DNA of 64,000 nt from Streptosporangium brasiliense (GTDB lineage Bacteria > Actinomycetota > Actinomycetes > Streptosporangiales > Streptosporangiaceae), in the NCBI RefSeq assembly GCF_030811595.1, contig NZ_JAUSRB010000002.1, positions 2,356,001 through 2,420,000 on the forward strand, written 5' to 3'. The position numbers and the translations under genes were made by a program. Shown here one piece after another: positions 8,899-17,219 of this stretch. Every line of letters starts with the position of its first letter. Positions within the stretch are counted from its first letter, which is position 1. Under the pieces are notes generated by a model, which saw only the letters and a program-made list of their open reading frames with translations, ran no database searches and was not told the origin of the DNA.

Positions 8899-10080
8899 GT
8901 GAAGCTGTCGACCAAGCGCAGAGCGCTGATCGTGAACGGGACCCTCGGGGTCCTGTTGCTGGGCGGCGCGGGGATCGCCTACTCCTCTCTCGGCGGGGGA
9001 GTCTCCTCCGCCGACACCGCGGCGCGGACCGTGTCGGTGGCCCGGAGCACGGTGGTCGCCTCGGTGTCCGCCTCGGGGGCCGTGGAGAGCGCCCGGGCGC
9101 GTTCGCTCGGCTTCGGATCGAGCGGCACGGTGAAGAAGATCTACGTCGAGGTCGGGCAGAAGGTCACCAAGGGGCAGATCCTGGCCCGGCTGGACGACGC
9201 CGCCGCGCAGGAGAGCCTGGAGGCGGCCGCCGCCGCTCTCGACTCCGCGGACGACGACACCTCGACGGCCGCCTCCTACGCCCAGTACGTCAACGCCAGG
9301 AACACCTACCGGGCGGCCCGGCGGACCGTGGCGGGCACCGTCATCAAGGCCCCGTTCGCCGGCACGGTCACCGCCGTCAACGGCACGGTCGGCGGCTCCT
9401 CCAGTGCCTCCGGCTCCTCGTCGAACACCTCCTCGGGCGGCTCCGGGGGGTCGGGCGGCGCGGGAGGTTCGGGAGGTTCGGGAAACTCTGGCGGTTCGAG
9501 TGGTCCGGCGGGCGGATCCGGCGGCTTCATCGAACTGGCCGACACCCGGAGGCTCCAGCTCGTCGGCGACTTCACCGAGTCCGACATCACCAAGCTCAAG
9601 GTCGGCCAGAAGGCCTCCGTCCGGTTCGACGCGCTGACCGGCGTCACCGCGGCCGGCAAGGTCACCCAGATCCAGCCGACCGCCGCCACCAGCAACAACG
9701 TGGTCCAGTATCCGGTGACGATCTCCTTCACCGACGTGCCCGACGAGGTCCGGCTCGGCCAGACGGCCACGGTCGAGGTGGTCGTCGAGCAGGCCGAGAA
9801 CGTGCTCGCGGTCTCCTCCGCGGTGATCTCCACGGCGGGCGGCCGGAGCACCGTGACCGTCCTGCGGGACGGACGGCAGGTGCCCACCCAGGTCGAGGTC
9901 GGCGTCAAGGGCGACGCGCTCACCGAGATCAAGTCGGGGCTCGGTGAGGGCGACCAGGTCGTCCGCCCGGCGACCACCGGTACCACCCAGCAGCAGGGCG
10001 GGTTCCCCGGCCTCGGCGGCGGCGGCCGGGGCGGTGGCCTCGGCGGCGGTGGTGGTGGCCTCGGCGGAGGCGGTCGATGA
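8899..10080 (+). CDS. MacA-like membrane fusion protein (efflux adaptor)
   Basis: 393 aa. An N-terminal anchor (residues about 9-30) is followed by the lipoyl halves GSSGTVKKIYVEVGQKVTKG and VIKAPFAGTVTAVNGTVGG, separated by only a very short helical stretch (ALDSADDDTSTAASYAQYVN...). A Ser/Gly-rich linker of about 45 residues follows the second half. The barrel domain (FTESDITKLKVGQKASVRFD) and a Gly-rich C-terminus complete it. The last codons overlap the ATPase gene start (ATGA), so this is the first gene of an operon running to 13423. The GTG at 8899 precedes the anchor directly. It is predicted to sit on the outer face and couple to the permease. Confidence 0.9.
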   Translation: MKLSTKRRALIVNGTLGVLLLGGAGIAYSSLGGGVSSADTAARTVSVARSTVVASVSASGAVESARARSLGFGSSGTVKKIYVEVGQKVTKGQILARLDDAAAQESLEAAAAALDSADDDTSTAASYAQYVNARNTYRAARRTVAGTVIKAPFAGTVTAVNGTVGGSSSASGSSSNTSSGGSGGSGGAGGSGGSGNSGGSSGPAGGSGGFIELADTRRLQLVGDFTESDITKLKVGQKASVRFDALTGVTAAGKVTQIQPTAATSNNVVQYPVTISFTDVPDEVRLGQTATVEVVVEQAENVLAVSSAVISTAGGRSTVTVLRDGRQVPTQVEVGVKGDALTEIKSGLGEGDQVVRPATTGTTQQQGGFPGLGGGGRGGGLGGGGGGLGGGGR

Positions 10081-10808
10081 CCGCCCCGGTGCTGTCCGTC
10101 CAGGAGCTCTGGAAGGTGTACGGCGAGGGCGACGCCCAGGTCCGCGCCCTGCGCGGGGTGTCCCTCACCGTCGAGCGGGGCGACTACGTGGCCATCATGG
10201 GCGCCTCCGGCTCCGGGAAGTCCACGCTCATGAACATCCTGGGCTGCCTGGACGTGCCGTCCTCCGGCCGCTATCTCATCGACGGCACCGACGTCGGGAC
10301 GCTGGAGGAGCACCAGCTCGCCATCCTGCGCAACCGGAAGATCGGTTTCGTCTTCCAGTCGTTCAACCTGATCCCCAGGATGAGCGCGCTCGCCAACGTC
10401 GAGCTGCCCATGGCGTACGGCGGGGTCGGCGCGGCCGAGCGGCGGACCCGCGCCCTGGCGGCCCTGGAGCAGGTCGGCCTGGCCGACCGGGTCCGCCACG
10501 AGCCGAACGAGCTCTCCGGCGGCCAGCAGCAGCGGGTGGCCGTGGCCCGGGCACTGGTCACCTCGCCCTCGCTCCTGCTGGCGGACGAGCCGACGGGCAA
10601 CCTCGACACCAAGTCCACCGGTGACGTGCTGGAGATCCTCGACCGGCTGAGCGCCTCGGGCCGGACAATCGTGATCATCACGCACGAGGACGACGTGGCC
10701 GCGCACGCCAAGCGGGTCATGCGCCTGGTGGACGGCGAGTTCGTCGAGGACCGCCGCCAGGCCCCGGTCGACGGCCCACCGCCCCGGATGCCGGAGGTCC
10801 CCGCGTGA
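10077..10808 (+). CDS. ABC transporter ATPase, MacB/LolD type
   Basis: 243 aa. Walker A GASGSGKST is at residues 42-50, followed by the Q-loop FVFQSFNLIPRMSALANVELPM, the signature LSGGQQQRVAVARAL, Walker B LLLADEPTGNLD and the switch His in IIITHEDDVA. The FQSFNLIPRMSALENV-type Q-loop region is characteristic of MacB/LolD ATPases that drive mechanotransmission rather than classical translocation. It overlaps the adaptor by 4 bp and the permease start by 4 bp. It likely powers export of peptides, lipids or antibiotics across the membrane; the substrate is unknown. Confidence 0.95.
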   Translation: MTAPVLSVQELWKVYGEGDAQVRALRGVSLTVERGDYVAIMGASGSGKSTLMNILGCLDVPSSGRYLIDGTDVGTLEEHQLAILRNRKIGFVFQSFNLIPRMSALANVELPMAYGGVGAAERRTRALAALEQVGLADRVRHEPNELSGGQQQRVAVARALVTSPSLLLADEPTGNLDTKSTGDVLEILDRLSASGRTIVIITHEDDVAAHAKRVMRLVDGEFVEDRRQAPVDGPPPRMPEVPA

Positions 10809-12046
10809 GCTGGTTCGAGATCCTCCGCTTCGCCCTCCGCGGGCTGGCGGCCAACAAGCTGCGCAGTTTCCTGACCACGCTGGGCATCCTCATCGGGGTG
10901 GCCGCGGTGATCCTGCTGGTCGCCTTCGGCGAGGGCGCCTCGCGGAGCATCCAGCAGAACATCCAGCGGCTCGGCTCCAACACCCTCACCATCTCCGCGT
11001 CCTTCTCCGGGGGCGGTTTCGGCGGCGGTGGCGGCGGTCAGGGCGGCGGGCCGCGCACGCAGGCCAGGCAGCTCACGCTGGAGGACGCCAGGGCGCTGGC
11101 CGACCGCGAGCAGGCCCCGTCGGTCAGGAGCGTCTCCCCGGTGGTGACCGCCACGTCGGCCACCGCCGTCCATGAGGGGACCAGCCACACGATCTCCCAG
11201 CTCGTCGGTACCTACCCGAGCTACTTCGAGGCCACGAACAAACCCGTCACGAGCGGCACCTACTTCGTCAACGACGACGTGCTCGCCGCCCGGAAGGTCA
11301 TGGTGATCGGGCGGACCGTGGCCGAGGAGCTGTTCGGCGCGGCGGACCCGGTCGGCCGGCAGGTCAGCGTCTCCGGGGTGCCGTTCACGGTGGTCGGGGT
11401 GCTGAAGGAGCTGGGCTCCGCGGGGATGCAGGACGCCGACGACGTCGCGATCGTGCCGCTGCCCGCCGTACAGCAGAGCCTGACCGGCTTCGGCGCGCTC
11501 GGCTCGATCGTCGTGCAGGCGACCGGCGCCGACACGACGGAGTCGGCGCAGGCCGAGGTGACGGCCATCCTCAACCAGCGGCACGACATCACCCCCACGG
11601 GCACCGCCGACTACCGCATCCTGAACCAGGCGACCCTGCAGGAGACCATCAGCTCGACCATCGGCGTCTTCACCGCCCTGCTCGGCGCGGTCGCCGCCAT
11701 CTCCCTGCTGGTCGGCGGCATCGGCATCACCAACATCATGCTGGTCACCGTCACCGAGCGGACCAGGGAGATCGGCATCAGGAAGGCCATCGGGGCGCCC
11801 AGGAGCGCGATCCTCGGCCAGTTCCTGCTGGAGGCGACGGTGCTGAGCCTGGTGGGCGGCCTGTCGGGCGTGGCGATCGCGTTCGTCGGCAGCCGGTTCA
11901 CGATCGCGGGCATCGAGCCCGCGATCGTGCCGTCGTCGATCGCGCTGGCGCTCGGCGTCTCCGTGGGCATCGGCCTGTTCTTCGGCGGCTACCCGGCCAA
12001 CCGGGCGGCCAAGCTCCGGCCCATCCAGGCCCTGCGCCACGAGTGA
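10805..12046 (+). CDS. ABC transporter permease, MacB/FtsX type
   Basis: 413 aa with the MacB_PCD plus FtsX layout: transmembrane helix 1 (residues about 20-42, LRSFLTTLGILIGVAAVILL), an extracellular domain of about 230 residues, then three C-terminal helices (about 285-310, 335-362, 375-398). Near residues 65-85 it carries a glycine-rich insert, a feature shared with neighbouring proteins of this operon. GTG at 10805 overlaps the ATPase stop (GTGA). It forms the membrane part of the tripartite-like exporter with the upstream ATPase and adaptor. Confidence 0.94.
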   Translation: MSWFEILRFALRGLAANKLRSFLTTLGILIGVAAVILLVAFGEGASRSIQQNIQRLGSNTLTISASFSGGGFGGGGGGQGGGPRTQARQLTLEDARALADREQAPSVRSVSPVVTATSATAVHEGTSHTISQLVGTYPSYFEATNKPVTSGTYFVNDDVLAARKVMVIGRTVAEELFGAADPVGRQVSVSGVPFTVVGVLKELGSAGMQDADDVAIVPLPAVQQSLTGFGALGSIVVQATGADTTESAQAEVTAILNQRHDITPTGTADYRILNQATLQETISSTIGVFTALLGAVAAISLLVGGIGITNIMLVTVTERTREIGIRKAIGAPRSAILGQFLLEATVLSLVGGLSGVAIAFVGSRFTIAGIEPAIVPSSIALALGVSVGIGLFFGGYPANRAAKLRPIQALRHE

Positions 12047-12074
12047 CCTGTACGGCTTACCCAAGGAGACAGAC

Positions 12075-12653
12075 ATGGGCGGCAACGCGGATGAGACGGT
12101 CCCGGCCGGGAAGGTGCTGGAGACCTCCCCTTTCGCGGGTGACCTGGAGAGCGAGCTGGCGGTCCGGCCGCGGCGCGGTCTCTCCACGCTCACGCTGGTG
12201 CTCGGCGCCGGGGTGATGCTCATCGCCGGAGTGATCGTGGGCATCCAGGCGCAGAAGGCGCTCGGCGGCCAGGCCGGCGCCTCCGGCGCCCCGGGCGCCG
12301 CCGTGCGGCAGGGTGTGGGCCCCGGCGGGTCCGGCGGCCAGGGCGGGTCCGGCGGCCAGGGCGGGTTCGGCGGCTTCGGGGGCAGGCAGCAGGGCGGCCA
12401 GGGAGGTCCGGGCGGTCCTGGGGGCATGGCCGTCGGCACGGTGCAGCGGGTCGACGGCGAGAAGGTCTACGTCAGGACCATGGATGGATCCGTCGTCACC
12501 GTGAACACCAGCGGCGAGACGGCCGTCCGGGTGGCCCGGGAGGGCAAGGTCGCCGACCTCAAGCCCGGCGGCACGGTGGTCGTCCAGGGGAGCAGGGCCG
12601 AGGACGGCTCGATCACCGCGACCGCGATCAACGAGGGAGGCGGGCGCCGGTGA
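12075..12653 (+). CDS. Membrane-anchored protein with DUF5666-like domain
   Basis: 192 aa. The cytoplasmic N-terminus (residues 1-35) precedes one transmembrane helix (STLTLVLGAGVMLIAGVIVG), a Gly/Gln-rich linker of about 50 residues and a small beta-rich domain (GTVQRVDGEKVYVRTMDG ... GGTVVVQGSRAEDGSITA). The latter resembles DUF5666/OB-like domains found beside efflux systems. The ATG at 12075 has a good site (AAGGAG). It lies 28 bp after the permease, in the same operon, and is probably an accessory outer-face component. No enzymatic motif is visible. Confidence 0.8.
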   Translation: MGGNADETVPAGKVLETSPFAGDLESELAVRPRRGLSTLTLVLGAGVMLIAGVIVGIQAQKALGGQAGASGAPGAAVRQGVGPGGSGGQGGSGGQGGFGGFGGRQQGGQGGPGGPGGMAVGTVQRVDGEKVYVRTMDGSVVTVNTSGETAVRVAREGKVADLKPGGTVVVQGSRAEDGSITATAINEGGGRR

Positions 12654-12663
12654 CGGCCCGGTT

Positions 12664-12692
12664 CTCAGGAAACGTTCAGCCTGAGCTGAGCT
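12664..12692 (+). promoter_or_regulatory. Phased heptamer repeats upstream of orphan response regulator
   Basis: CTCAGGA (12664), TTCAGCC (12675) and CTGAGCT (12686) are spaced 11 nt apart, as expected for tandem OmpR/PhoB-type operators. They sit 27-55 bases before the regulator start, consistent with autoregulation (inference). Confidence 0.5.
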
Positions 12693-12718
12693 GCGTTCCA
12701 GCAGGGTGAGCAAGCCTC

Positions 12719-13423
12719 ATGGTTGTGCTGGAGAGAGTCGAGGCCAGATTGCTGGTCGTGGATGACGAGCCGAACATCCGCGAGTTGCTCTCGGCCAGCC
12801 TGCGCAGGTCCGGGTTCGAGGTGGTGACCGCGGCGGACGGCCGGGAGGCCGTGCACTTCGCGGAGCGGATCCGCCCGGATCTCGTCGTGCTGGACGTGAT
12901 GCTGCCCGACATGGACGGCTTCGCGGTCGCGGGGCGGCTGCGGGAGATGGGCGGGCAGGTGCCGGTGGTCTTCCTGACCGCGCGGGACGCCACCGACGAC
13001 AAGGTCGCGGGCCTGCGCGTGGCCGACGACTACGTGACCAAGCCGTTCAGCCTGGAGGAGGTGCTCGCCCGGATCCGGGCCGTGCTCCGCCGTACGAGGG
13101 GGGATCTCGACCTCCCCTCCCGCCTCCAGGTCGGCGACCTGGAGCTGGACGAGGAGGCGCACCAGGTGTGGCGGTCGGGCACTCCGGTACGGCTGTCGCC
13201 CACCGAGTTCAAGCTGCTGCACTATTTCATGGTCAACACCGGCCGGGTCCTGTCCAAGGCGCAGATCCTGGACCACGTCTGGAACTACGACTTCGGGGGC
13301 GACGCCGGAGTGGTGGAGTCCTACGTCTCCTACCTCCGCCGGAAGGTCGACGTGACCGAGCCGCGGCTCATCCACACCCTGCGCGGCGTGGGATACGTGC
13401 TGCGGTTACCACGTGGTGATTGA
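12719..13423 (+). CDS. Orphan OmpR/PhoB-family response regulator
   Basis: 234 aa. The receiver contains D14/D15-type acidic residues (VVDDEPN), phospho-acceptor D59 (LDVMLPDMDG), T87 and K108 (YVTKPFS); the winged helix shows LSPTEFKLLHYFM and IHTLRGVGYVLR. The beta4-alpha4 loop before ADDYVTKPF is one residue shorter than in the paralogue at 4535, where TAGGDDY stands. No histidine kinase follows: the next gene encodes a GTPase after a 260-bp gap. It is probably the last gene of the efflux operon and may be phosphorylated by the kinase at 5254 or another one (inference). The phased heptamers around it suggest autoregulation. Confidence 0.9.
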   Translation: MVVLERVEARLLVVDDEPNIRELLSASLRRSGFEVVTAADGREAVHFAERIRPDLVVLDVMLPDMDGFAVAGRLREMGGQVPVVFLTARDATDDKVAGLRVADDYVTKPFSLEEVLARIRAVLRRTRGDLDLPSRLQVGDLELDEEAHQVWRSGTPVRLSPTEFKLLHYFMVNTGRVLSKAQILDHVWNYDFGGDAGVVESYVSYLRRKVDVTEPRLIHTLRGVGYVLRLPRGD

Positions 13424-13426
13424 ACT

Positions 13427-13466
13427 TTCAGCGAACACTCAGCTCCGGCTGACCTGGCCCTGAGCT
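13427..13466 (+). promoter_or_regulatory. Four 11-nt phased heptamers downstream of the orphan regulator
   Basis: TTCAGCG (13427), CTCAGCT (13438), CTGACCT (13449) and CTGAGCT (13460) recur at exact 11-nt spacing. They lie in the 260-bp gap before the dynamin-like gene pair and could place that pair under the same response regulator. The rest of the gap to 13683 shows no other recognisable element. Confidence 0.5.
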
Positions 13467-13683
13467 TCGCTTGCTCCAATGGTCAGCGCATGACCCCCGA
13501 TCACCCGCGGCCGCGCGGCAGGTCAGGGCTCGCCTCCAGCTGCGGGGGAGACGAGTCCGGTACGGCCTCCACGTGGAGCCTCGGGAAAGGCCCCATCGCT
13601 CTACCGAGTTCGCCCCCGTGACCCGGTCGAGCGGTGGGGCAAAATCACGTCTAGGGGCCTTCCCTGCGGGAAGGATCGCTCCT

Positions 13684-15573
13684 ATGAGTGGGAGTGACGG
13701 TCTGCTTGAGGCGCTGCGGGAGCTGCGGCGTCACCTCGCCCTCGACCTGTTCCCCCTCGCGGCCGGCGACGTGGGGAGTGCCCGGCGCGCCCTGCGCGAG
13801 CTGACCGGCCAGCTCGACGACTACCTCATCCCGCGCCTGAGCGCGATCGACGCCCCGCTGCTGGCCGTCGTCGGCGGCTCCACCGGGGCGGGCAAGTCGA
13901 CCCTGGTCAACTCCCTGGTCGGCGCCGACGTCTCCGAGCCGGGCGTCCTGCGGCCCACCACGCTGGCCCCCACCCTGGTCACCGGCCCCGCCGACAGCGC
14001 CTGGTTCACCGCCCAGCACGTCCTGCCCGGCCTGCCCCGGGTCACGGGGGGCGGCGCCGCCGAACCGGGCACGCTCCGGGTGGTCACCGTCCCCGGCCTC
14101 CCGCCCGGCCTGGCCCTGCTCGACGCGCCGGACATCGACTCGGTCGTCACCGCCAACCGCGAGCTGGCCGCCCAGCTCCTCGCCGCGGCCGACCTCTGGC
14201 TGTTCACCACCACCGCGGCCCGCTACGCGGACGAGGTGCCGTGGGGTTTCCTGCGCGCCGCCCGGGAGCGGAGCACGGCCCTGGCCGTCATCCTGTCGCG
14301 GGTCCCGCCGGAGGCGCTGGGCGTGGTGAGACGGGACCTGGCCCGGCTGCTGGAGGCCAACGGGCTGGGTGGGACGCTCCTGTTCGAGGTGCCGGAGCTG
14401 GTGCTGCCCGAGGAGAACGCCCGGCTGCCGCGCCAGGCGGTCGAGGCCGTCGCCGACTGGCTGACCGGCATCGCGGCCGACTCCCAGGCCCGCGCCGACG
14501 TGGTCCGCCAGACCCTGTCCGGCGCCCTGGAGAGCCTCGCCACCCGGGTCCCCGCCCTCGCCGACGCCGTGGACCGCCAGCACGCCGTGGCCGCCGAGCT
14601 GCGCTCGATGACCGAGGCCGCCTACGCCGGAGGGCTGGCCTCCTTCGACGAGGGCATGCTGGACGGGTCGCTGCTCCGGGGCGAGGTGCTGGCCCGCTGG
14701 CAGGACTTCATCGGGACCGGCGACCTGATGCGCTCCCTGGAGAACCGGGTCGGCCGGTTCAGGGACCGCGTGGTGGCGCTGTTCACCGGGCGGCCCGCGC
14801 CCGAGAGCGAGCTGCGCGTCGCGCTGGAGAGCGGGGTGGAGTCGCTGATCAGGGCCTCGGCCGACGGCGCCGCCGAGCGCGTGCTGGAGTCGTGGTCGTC
14901 GCATCCCTCGGGGCTCGCCCTGCTTGAGGAGACCGGGGTCGCCGGGGCCGGGCGGCTCGGCAGGGCCTCGGCCGACCTGCCCGTGAAGGCGGAGGCGGCG
15001 GTCCGGGGCTGGCAGGAATACGTGCTCGGCCTGGTCCGCGAGGAGGGAGCCGACCGGCGGACCACCGCCCGGCTCACCTCCTACGGGGTGAACGGCGCGG
15101 GGCTGCTGCTGATGCTCGCGGTGTTCGCCTCCACCGGCGGCCTGACCGGCATCGAGCTCGGCATCGCCGGAGGCACCAGCGTGCTGAGCCAGAAACTCCT
15201 GGAGGCCGTCTTCGGCGACCAGGCCGTCCGGACCCTCACCGTCAAGGCCCGCACCGACCTGCGGGCCCGCGTCGCCGCCCTCCTCGGCGCCGAGGCGGCC
15301 CGCTTCACCGCTCTTCTCGACGCGGTCCAGCCTCCCGAGGACGCCGCCCCCGCCCTCCGGGCCGCCGCGCACGCCGTACGGGACCACCAGCGGGAGATCC
15401 CGGCCCCGGGCCGCCGGGTCGGGCTGCCGGCCGGGGAGCGGCAGGAACGGCTGCCCGCCACGCCCGTCAGGCTCACGCTCCCGTCCGGCGGCCCGGACCC
15501 CGCCCCGGACCCGCTGGAGCGGCCCCCGGGCGCCGTCCCCCGGACGGCCGACCGGGAGGGAGGCGACAGGTGA
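13684..15573 (+). CDS. Dynamin-like GTPase, first of pair
   Basis: 629 aa. The ATG at 13684 is chosen for its strong site (GGGAAGGA, 9 bases upstream); an in-frame ATG-less extension to 13471 lacks protein-like composition. The GTPase domain has P-loop GGSTGAGKST (about residues 64-73), a Thr-rich switch I (RPTTLAPTLV) and a G3-like DAPDID near residue 142. A helical region follows and a hydrophobic stretch near residues 468-500 may contact the membrane; the tail is Pro/Arg-rich. It overlaps the next GTPase gene by 4 bp. Actinomycetes carry tandem dynamin-like genes (for example Streptomyces DynA/DynB in sporulation septation); whether this pair is orthologous needs alignment. Confidence 0.85.
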   Translation: MSGSDGLLEALRELRRHLALDLFPLAAGDVGSARRALRELTGQLDDYLIPRLSAIDAPLLAVVGGSTGAGKSTLVNSLVGADVSEPGVLRPTTLAPTLVTGPADSAWFTAQHVLPGLPRVTGGGAAEPGTLRVVTVPGLPPGLALLDAPDIDSVVTANRELAAQLLAAADLWLFTTTAARYADEVPWGFLRAARERSTALAVILSRVPPEALGVVRRDLARLLEANGLGGTLLFEVPELVLPEENARLPRQAVEAVADWLTGIAADSQARADVVRQTLSGALESLATRVPALADAVDRQHAVAAELRSMTEAAYAGGLASFDEGMLDGSLLRGEVLARWQDFIGTGDLMRSLENRVGRFRDRVVALFTGRPAPESELRVALESGVESLIRASADGAAERVLESWSSHPSGLALLEETGVAGAGRLGRASADLPVKAEAAVRGWQEYVLGLVREEGADRRTTARLTSYGVNGAGLLLMLAVFASTGGLTGIELGIAGGTSVLSQKLLEAVFGDQAVRTLTVKARTDLRARVAALLGAEAARFTALLDAVQPPEDAAPALRAAAHAVRDHQREIPAPGRRVGLPAGERQERLPATPVRLTLPSGGPDPAPDPLERPPGAVPRTADREGGDR

Positions 15574-17219
15574 AGCTGCTGCGGCGCGCGGGCGCCCTCT
15601 CCCTGGACGACCGGTTGACGGGGCTGGCGGAGGCCGCCGACCTGGCCGAGGGACGGCTGGACGCCGGCGCGGTGGCCGGGGCGCGCTCGGTGGTCTCCCG
15701 CGCCGGGGTACGGCGGAGCCTGTCGGTCGACCACACCGCGGTCGCGCTGGCCGGGGCCACCGGCAGCGGCAAGTCCTCGCTGTTCAACCTGCTGTCCGGC
15801 ACCGGCCTCGCCACGGTGGGGGTCACCCGCCCGACCACCTCGACCGCCCAGGCCGCCCTCTGGGAGGGCGCCGGGGCCGGGCCGCTGCTCGACTGGCTGG
15901 AGATCCCCCGCCGCCACGAGGTGCCGGCCGACGGGGAGGCGGCCGGGTTGATCCTGCTCGACCTGCCCGACCACGACTCGATCGAGCTGGCGCACCGGCT
16001 GGAGGTGGACCGGCTGGTCGAGCTGGTCGACCTGCTGGTGTGGGTGCTCGACCCGCAGAAGTACGCCGACGCGGCCGTGCACGAGCGGTACCTCCGGCCG
16101 CTGGCCCGGCACCGGGGCGTCATGGTCGTCGTCCTCAACCAGATCGACCGGCTGACCCCGGCCGCCGCCGAGCGGTGCCTGAAGGACCTGCGGCGGCTGC
16201 TCGACGAGGACGGGCTGGCCGGGGTGCCGCTGGTCGGCGTCTCGGCGCGCACCGGCGCCGGCCTGCCCGAGCTGCGCTCCCTGCTCGCCTCCCGGGTCGC
16301 CGACCGGCGTTCCTGGGCCACCCGCCTGGCCGCCGACGTCGGCACGGCCGCCGACACCCTCCTGCGGGCCTCCGGCGGTGCGGGCGGGCAGGCGCCAGAG
16401 GCGTCCGCGGACGGCACCGCCAGAGCCCTGACCGCCGCGCTGGCCGAGGCGGCGGGGGTGCCGGTCGTCGTCGAGGCCGTGGCCAAGGCCCACCGGCACC
16501 GGTCGGTCGCCGCCACCGGCTGGCCGCCGACCCGCTGGATCCGCAGGCTCCGGCCCGACCCGCTCCGCCGCCTCCGCCTGGGCTCCGCCGAGACTCAAGG
16601 CTCCGGCGGGCTGGTGGGGCGGACCTCGATCCCCGTCGCGACCGCCGTGCAGCGCTCCCGGATGGACACCGCGATCCGCGAGGCCGCCGGGGCCGCCTCG
16701 GTGGGGCTGCCCGCACCGTGGGCGGCGGCCGTACGGCAGGCGGCCCGCTCGCACGGGGACGAGCTGGAGGACGGCCTCGACCGGGCCGTGGCCACCGCCT
16801 CGCTCGGCGCGGCCCGGCGGCCCGCGTGGTGGCGGGTGGCCGGACTGGCGCAGTGGGCGGTGACCGCGGCCATGCTGGCGGGCGGGCTGTGGCTGCTCGG
16901 CCTGCTCGGGATGGACTACCTCCGGCTGCCGCAGCCGTACCTGCCGACCGCGGGCGAACTGCCCTGGCCCACCGCGCTGCTGGTCGGCGGGGCCGTCCTC
17001 GGGCTGGTGATCGCGCTGCTGTGCCGCGGGATCGCCTGGCTGGGCGGCCGGCGGCGGGCGCGCAGGGCGGGCAGGGCGCTGCGCGCGAACGTGGACCGGG
17101 TCGCCCGCGAGCTCGTGCTGGCGCCCGTGAGCGAGGAGCTGTCCCGCTACCGCCGCTTCACCGAGGCGGTCACGGCGGCCCGGGACGGCGACGGCGACCG
17201 GAGTCCCGCCGGAACCTGA
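15570..17219 (+). CDS. YfjP/Era-like GTPase with two C-terminal transmembrane helices
   Basis: 549 aa. P-loop GATGSGKSS is at residues 62-70, a Thr-rich switch (RPTTSTAQA) follows, G3 is DLPDHDS, G4 is a variant NQID in VVVLNQIDRL and G5 is GVSARTG. Two hydrophobic helices lie at about 421-450 and 465-492. GTG at 15570 overlaps the stop of the upstream GTPase (GTGA), so the two are made together and probably work as a heteromeric membrane-remodelling pair. The last 73 bp overlap the 3' end of the convergent AraC-type regulator gene. Confidence 0.88.
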   Translation: MKLLRRAGALSLDDRLTGLAEAADLAEGRLDAGAVAGARSVVSRAGVRRSLSVDHTAVALAGATGSGKSSLFNLLSGTGLATVGVTRPTTSTAQAALWEGAGAGPLLDWLEIPRRHEVPADGEAAGLILLDLPDHDSIELAHRLEVDRLVELVDLLVWVLDPQKYADAAVHERYLRPLARHRGVMVVVLNQIDRLTPAAAERCLKDLRRLLDEDGLAGVPLVGVSARTGAGLPELRSLLASRVADRRSWATRLAADVGTAADTLLRASGGAGGQAPEASADGTARALTAALAEAAGVPVVVEAVAKAHRHRSVAATGWPPTRWIRRLRPDPLRRLRLGSAETQGSGGLVGRTSIPVATAVQRSRMDTAIREAAGAASVGLPAPWAAAVRQAARSHGDELEDGLDRAVATASLGAARRPAWWRVAGLAQWAVTAAMLAGGLWLLGLLGMDYLRLPQPYLPTAGELPWPTALLVGGAVLGLVIALLCRGIAWLGGRRRARRAGRALRANVDRVARELVLAPVSEELSRYRRFTEAVTAARDGDGDRSPAGT

